Assembly: GCA_030248295.1 (NCBI GenBank)
Contig: JASANH010001717.1
Location: forward strand, 124,001-188,000
Direction of reading: 5' to 3'
Origin: Mesodorylaimus sp. YZB2_4
Lineage: Eukaryota > Nematoda > Enoplea > Dorylaimida > Dorylaimidae
DNA: 64,000 nt
In this document: positions 58,348 through 64,000 of the stretch, in pieces
Position numbering within the stretch: position 1 is the stretch's first letter
Layout of the letters: each line of letters opens with the position of its first letter
Program-made: the position numbers and the translations under genes
The notes under the pieces: generated by a model
The model's database searches: none
What the model saw: only the letters and a program-made list of their open reading frames with translations
What the model was told of the DNA's origin: nothing

Positions 58348-59090
58348 CTATAGCATGCTGAGAGTTTCAAAAAGTCCGTAGCCTGAGTACCTAGGGCATG
58401 AGCTGCTGCACCCTGGAACTAGAAATAGACTAGAAGTTGTGTGTGTCGCAACATACAGTAAAAATGTCCAATGTTCCAGAATGTGAAACCTTAATAGAAC
58501 CCTGGGTACATCATAATAAAAACTGATGCTGAAAAGGTCTATTCTGGCCCACCATGGGCCATCCAGGGTTAGGATCAGGGGTTGCTTTGGATCAAAGGAC
58601 ACGGCCATCGTTCATGCATCAAAAAATGCATACGCATTGGCCAGTGGTTTCGAATATAACTATGCAAAACCTGGCAGCTTTATTACTAGTGTTTTGACAA
58701 ATGGATGCATGAGCAAAGAAACACGAGCTCAGATAATCTTTCTTTCGATTTTAATCGTATAAAGCATTCTCGAAGTGCCAGGGACCGAATCATGGACGCG
58801 TTGGCCGCGGTCCAATCGTTGATTCATTTGGCGAGCACAGTTTGTGACAGCCGCCAGGGCATTGACATACCTCTCGCTGGCTAGACAGTCAAGAAAGCAT
58901 GCAGTTCGAGCCCCAGTTGAAGCAAAAATCGCTGTGTAGGCACTTACGCAAAATTTACTCCACCATGCTGTGCTAATTTGTTGTCTGGCCCCAGTGGGCC
59001 GCTCATTCGATCAAAAGATGCTGGGTTGGACATGGTAACGTTAAACCGAGCGCAAGCCAGAATAGTGAGAAAAACCAGCACAGCCAGCAT
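58348..59090 (-). CDS. Possible small secreted protein, two exons
   Basis: Exon 1 (58948-59090) starts with a good signal peptide (MLAVLVFLTILACARFNVTM), then GPLGPDNKLAQHGGVNF, ending at a GTAAGT donor. A TTTTCAG acceptor gives exon 2 (58348-58528), which joins in phase (AISFYYDVPRVLLRF onward) to a stop at 58348, for 107 residues. An acceptor just upstream of the ATG suggests a 5' non-coding exon. The C-terminal text is less convincing than the N-terminal part, and the acceptor choice is uncertain. No family recognised. Confidence 0.38.
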
Positions 59091-59782
59091 TTTGACGCGT
59101 TCGGAGAATCCTGCATATAACCAAAACGATGAGACCATATGAAAGAAATGGTACATTCCACTAGAGAACTGAGGAATATTACACTTTCTGTGATAAAACT
59201 TATTCCTTGACTCAACGACTCTGATCGTGAGTCCCACTCCGAACTTTTCGAGCTTTTCTTACAACCTACTGTAAGCATGGGTACAAACACTTACAATCAG
59301 TTTCTGGCAAGACCCTATGAGGGGGGTGATGTGGCTGTTGACTGTGTAACTGCTGGTTTCGCCTGATGTGGGATTCTGACGCTTAGAAAGAAACACCTGT
59401 CGAGCAGTGGCCTTTCGCTACGCAAGGCCAGGGATTTCACTTCGCTAGTATGTTGCTTGGAAATTTATGTCTGGCTTTGCGGTGTAAGAGACTCAAGAAA
59501 GCAGGTGTTTAAAAACCTTTATGCCCATATAACTAAATAAACTGCTTATCGCCAAAGCAAAACAGCTCGCCCTCCGAAATCATGTACCTGACCTAAAGCT
59601 TCTGTATGCACGGACATCGGGTAACATACTGTTCATTGTAACACAGCTTACGATTAGGCTGGTAAAAAATAAAAAGCAATGCCAGATTCGAATACTTTTC
59701 AACCAAAAAAACAAAGGAAATACACAAGTTTTAGACCGCGCCTTTTTTTATTTCAGAACTCCTTCCGAATAATAACTCACTG
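59091..59782. other. Intergenic
   Basis: Nothing recognised apart from presumed 3' flank of the MFS gene at its right edge. Confidence 0.4.
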
Positions 59783-61684
59783 TCAGTCTTCATGAGCTTC
59801 TTTCAAATGCTGATTCTCGATTTTCGAATCATTGACAGCTTCTGCCTGTACCATCTGACCTTTCGCTTCAGCTGGAGGATTTTGCTTCAACTGATAAGGC
59901 AACATGATGAGGAATGAGAGCAAGGCCAAAACTGCAGGTACAGTATTGGCCACAGTGAAAATAACCCGTTTCGTGTGATCTGGCGCCACTCGGATTTTGG
60001 TTTTGTACTCGTTGTAATTACCAATGTTTAATAGTCCTAATACCAACATGGGGGCGATGGCACTGCTCGGCTGGATGAATAAGCCAGTCATGACAAAGAT
60101 GATCGTTGTAGCAGGAACCCTAAAACAACTGATTCTCCTGAACCATCACCTAGTTTCTGTTTTATCATGCTTCAAGCATTGTTTGCATCAAAAATGACCG
60201 CTCCACTTATTCACCCCGCCCTCATTGTCACATGAACAACATCTGAATTAAGAAGTGAGACATACTTTCGGTTATGCATTTCAGTATCCAAATCAACAAT
60301 TTCGCTGTTGACAATGATGAAAAGATCTTGGAAAACGACCAACACGCTAAAAACAGCAGTTCCTTCTCTGAGATACTCCAGAACCGGCATTCTGCGCTTT
60401 CCTTGTTACCTTTCCATGATCAGAAAGAATAGCATGACATTGTAACTATAAAAGCTTCCCAGAAATAAGCCGAGAGAGCCGTTCACCAAAGTCAGGATAA
60501 GGGAACCCATAAAAATTGTGTACGATCCAAATCTGGCAATGAATGGATTGGCCAAAATGAAAACTACCTGAAATGGGCAAAACAAAACGGTACTAAGTCA
60601 GCATGAGATGATATTGGTTAAATAGGTGAAGAGTCCTGCAGCTTTCGAACTTTGGCCGAACAGTGGGAGGAGAGCTAAAAATTTTATCTCTAACAAATCA
60701 AACTAACAAAATCAGAATGAGCTATCAAAAATTTAAAAAATCATCTGGCACTTACTTTTGGCAAAATTTGACTGACGAAAATAAAAGTCGCGATTGCGTA
60801 TGATCCAGTCGGCAAAATCTGCTCCGAAATTAAAGCTTCAGTAAATATTGCGAAAAAATTGTCCTCAATAATCGTTCTGGTCCAAGTCATGAAATTGCTT
60901 CCCACTGAACACCAGAAATTTCGGATATGCATCACTTGCCAAACAACTTTGAACACGCTGATCACTGAATCAATGCACTTCCTGCCTCCAATCGTCGATT
61001 CCTCCAAGGAACTTTCCCTTCGTTCTCGTCCCGTCTGCGCCACCAAGATCGAAGCTTTCAATCCGGCGAATACGAAAAACACAATGGACAAACAGCCGAC
61101 AAAAAGGCAAGAATACTGGAATGAACGAAAATCGCGAGTCGAATTAGATAATTTGTCGATGGGAGCCACGACAGCGAAGCCGACGCTATGGTACTGAAGC
61201 CGACCATTCGGACACGTCTTTCCTGCTCAGTGGACAATTCAGCGAACAGGCCACAAAATGCGCACATGGTCAACGTGAATGTGAAATTCCACGCGTACAG
61301 CATGGCCATCAAATGCGCTCCCATGATCCAGGCCTTCGATGGATCCGAATCAGTTGTCCACGGGAACCAGGTGATCAAGAATGCGATCACGTACAAGGGA
61401 CCGCCCAACAGGACCATGCGACGACGATTGCGGAAGGCGGAACAGTGATAGTCGACCAGATAAGCGATCAAGGGACCATTTATGGTGTTGGCTACGATGT
61501 AGAACGTTTGGGCGATATTCAACCATTTCTCAGTCAAGGAATAATGTTCCAGAAAGACTTTCACGTAGTAAAATCGATGGACGGCATTCAGTAACGACAT
61601 GGCCAATACGATCGAGGCAATTGCCAGAGCGGGAACGTCCAGTTTAAAGTATCGTTTCAAAAAAGAAGGCCTGGCGAAATCCAT
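59783..61684 (-). CDS. TMEM180/MFSD13A-like major facilitator, with a frameshift
   Basis: Minus-strand exons: 60756-61684, 60410-60567, 60266-60346 and 59783-60119, about 501 codons (MFSD13A is about 517). The start MDFARPSFLKRYF leads into about 12 hydrophobic segments. Family-like text includes FYYVKVFLEHYSLTEKWLNI, TINGPLIAYLVDY, RNFWCSVGSNFMTWTRTI and a C-terminal EIVDLDTEMHNRKVPATTII with SSAIAPMLVLGLL. Junctions two to four are in phase. Within exon 1 the frame slips by one base near 61184-61186: the text before (RMVGFSTIA) and after (VGFAVVAPIDKLS) is coding-like but lies in different frames. This could be a disabling mutation or an assembly error; a 20-base window there contains GTCGGCTTC twice. 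MFSD13A's substrate is unknown. An acceptor near 61713 suggests a 5' non-coding exon. Confidence 0.82.
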
Positions 61685-64000
61685 TATTTTGCATTTATTT
61701 GCTAGATTTTTTATGGATCTACAGGAAAAATAAAGCACTTTTAGCATTTTCACATAAATTTAGATTTAGTCTTTCTAAAGGTGTTGGCCAGATTGAACCC
61801 AAGGCTGAGTGACAACCAGTCCAATATGTCACGTTGTGTGGTGAAGTCACTTCAAATTCTGTCCTTATATGGGCTTTACGACTGGCGCTAGAGAGCAGAC
61901 ACATCGAGTTTAAACTCTCTGCTTATACTCGTCTCGGTTGCGCCATCCTACTCTGAACGCATGTGTACTGCACTCTATGTGTTGTAGAATAGCCTAATCC
62001 TGAAACCCTCATTTCATACTACTGGCTTTTATAATCTTCCCCTAATCGCCCCATTTTGCTTTTCTAAGAAATGAACTACGATGAAATTTTTGGCTTTTTG
62101 ATTGAACATCCTGCGTCATCGAGAAAATTCTTTGCTGGAATCTTGAATGAATATTGGGAGTTTCGAAGGAGAAGCAAAATCATACATTTGGGGTCGAAAG
62201 TATTGTACAGTACTGGGGTCGGCCAATACTGGAACAGTTCTTTTGCTCGTGAGTGGTTCTTTGTGGACCTTAGACTTGCGTGAGCCGCCTGATTTTGTGG
62301 CTGAGGTTGTTCAGCATTATACCATCTGCAGTGCAAACACACTGCTCGTTCTTTGCATGTTTTTTTACTTAGCTAGGGAGGCACAAACGAACTGGGCTTC
62401 TATGCGCAATAACGCTTCACAGCGATGACATCGCCGCGCTAAAGCACAAATGTGGAGCCCGAGCACCAGTGTAACATGCGTCCCCTGCCTTAGCCACTCC
62501 ACTTAGGCAATGGACAGATGGCAAGATGAATACTGAAAGTCATGAATACTATTGCAGAAAGTTTACCGCCAAAAAGATGCTTACACGGCTGAAACAACAA
62601 TCAGGTAAGTGCTCGAGCTGGTTTGCAGCAGTCACACCAGAAAGTTGCTGTATTTCGGCCGATGCGCACTAGATACGATTGATCAAGTCCGGAAAGAAAT
62701 CCAGTCCTCGATAAAATACAGTTCTGTCATCTGGGGCTATTTCGGAAAAGAGTTGCGTGTTGACATTGACAGTAGGTACCTCGACAAAGAGCGTCATCGC
62801 TGGGTAGGTCGTTTTATATGCCATTCTGTAGCTAAAACTCTAGGTATTTTATCAAAAGCGAGCGCTCTGCGACACCTAAAAACCAGATGCAGTAAGACAA
62901 CACAATAACTATGAACTGATAAAAATTTCAGGAAATTTTCTGGCCTCATACTTTTTCTCGTGTTTGGGCTACGGATGAATGTTATGGATGAAATTAGGTT
63001 TTTGACAGCTTTCCCTCATATTGCTTGGCTCCCTTCTTCCCTTGCCTTTCTGGCCTACCTTCTCCAGAGAGCCCAATGTCAATAATTTGAGGAACGAAAT
63101 TAATTTTTTCTCAAGGTTCCCCCTTTGCAATCAAGGATTTTCACTTTCATAAGTAGGTGCTAAAGGTAAACAATTTGGCTTTTTCTGCAAAATGCGAGTG
63201 CTAAATCTAAATATTACACTTTTTTTAGTACCCTGACATCGATTCACGAGAGTGCACTTCGTCTAGGATAGGCCATCCGAAATAGCCCCATCCTTGGGTA
63301 ATTTCGGATGGCTACCAGTTGTTTACAAAAAACTTCTTCCTTGTGCAGTCCAAGAGATTTTCAGGCAATATTTCGATTCTTCAACATCTTGGCATTCTAC
63401 TGATACATTAGATTACAGGTTTCATGGATTTTTTGCAAGATATTCGATAGCAATTCTAACGCAGTAGGGAGAAAACGTCCGAAATAGCCCCGGATGACGG
63501 TACATTATTAGTTAGCATGCTGACTCCGTGGAAGCTAAATTTCATGTTTTAGTGTCACTGTGTAGGTGAGGGGGTCGCTGAGGAAGCCCAGCCAACCTAG
63601 TCTCGCCTTGCAATTGTTAAGAGTGCGCCTGCTGGGTTAAACTTTTCGTTATCTGGTAACAGAATTTCTGTGAAATATGTATGTATTGCACGTACAGTAG
63701 CCGCAAAATCCCCAAACCCTCCTTTCCCGGCTTTTACAGAACAATCATCCCCTAAGCAATCATTAAACTCGTTCTCTCAAATCTAGGTACTGTACTGTAG
63801 GTCCCTCAAGGACAGAAACATAAAGTCCTCAGAGTTCTTGTCCTATCCTACGACACACCGAAGTGTTATGGCCGCCCTAAATTTGTATGATACTCCTTAA
63901 AACATGAGAGGGTTTCTTAGAGGTTCGGCCCATATTAGTAAATAAAACTTCCCAAAACAGTCCCCCCCCCCCACCGATCATTGTCAGGATGGTAAGAATA
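61685..64000. other. Right edge of window, no assignable gene
   Basis: Two plus-strand stretches have some coding character (62071-62280, beginning MNYDEIFGFLIEHPASSRKF; and 62627-62908, with YFGKELRVDIDSRYLDKERH) but neither has a recognised domain or a secure splice partner. A MITE-related remnant lies at about 63190-63265. ACTGTA motifs occur near 62209 and 63790, and a C run at 63962. Confidence 0.35.
63190..63265. repeat. Remnant of the fold-back MITE family
   Basis: It matches the right arm of the ABCC-intron element (CTAAATCTAAATATTACAC, then CGACATCGATT-like CTGACATCGATTCACGAGAG and TGCACTTCGTCT). The left arm is not clearly present, so this is a truncated copy. Confidence 0.5.

Noticed and set aside
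60620-60690. Extra exon in the MFSD13A-like gene (LLPLFGQSSKAAGLF-type text after TTTTAG)
   Set aside because: The phase does not fit, and exons on either side already join in frame and align with the family without it.

Overview
This is animal nuclear DNA. Genes are split into short exons by mostly short GT-AG introns (many of 40-300 bases, with T-rich acceptors ending TTTCAG or TTTTAG). There is no operon structure and no bacterial signal. Gene spacing, intron style and protein content (an RME-1-type EHD protein, a Clc-like/TMEM47-like tetraspan protein, FMRFamide-receptor-style GPCRs, a Dve/SATB homeobox gene) suggest a small-genome ecdysozoan. A tardigrade or nematode fits; I lean weakly to a tardigrade, and no single feature proves it.

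Layout, left to right: an F-box/leucine-rich protein (60-2658, +); a repeat-rich stretch holding GATC-rich arrays, SINE-like pieces and an inverted partial copy of the next gene's 3' end (about 5748-6550); an EHD/RME-1 endocytic ATPase (8947-11506, +); an SLC13 sodium/carboxylate-type cotransporter with 18 coding exons including a 7-nt micro-exon (13298-17650, +); a rhodopsin-class GPCR (18937-20302, -); a long gene-poor stretch; a Clc-like/TMEM47-like tetraspan gene (24519-26039, -, 5' end not found); three unassigned exon-like segments (26448-27357, -); a complete MRP-type ABCC transporter in 27 coding exons (27948-37341, +); an ANKRD16 orthologue (38497-40168, -); a short Dve/SATB-type homeobox gene (41092-42468, -); about 10 kb of gene-poor, repeat-bearing DNA; an intronless GPCR paralogous to the first one (52581-54116, +); a 7TM receptor ORF broken by one in-frame stop (56647-57813, -); a possible small secreted protein (58348-59090, -); and a TMEM180/MFSD13A-like transporter carrying a one-base frameshift (59783-61684, -). 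The last 2.3 kb has no recognisable gene.

The genes do not form one pathway. Three encode transporters (SLC13, ABCC, MFS), three encode 7TM receptors, and the rest are housekeeping or regulatory genes (EHD, ANKRD16, F-box, homeobox). The most informative non-gene features are two inverted copies of a roughly 740-bp hAT-like non-autonomous transposon with 8-bp target duplications and GTTAACG-rich termini, a fold-back MITE in an ABCC intron, tRNA-derived SINE-like pieces, and the inverted EHD duplication with a perfect-armed palindrome at its breakpoint. I did not find a convincing new multi-gene system. All exon coordinates were derived by hand from splice signals, reading-frame continuity and family resemblance.
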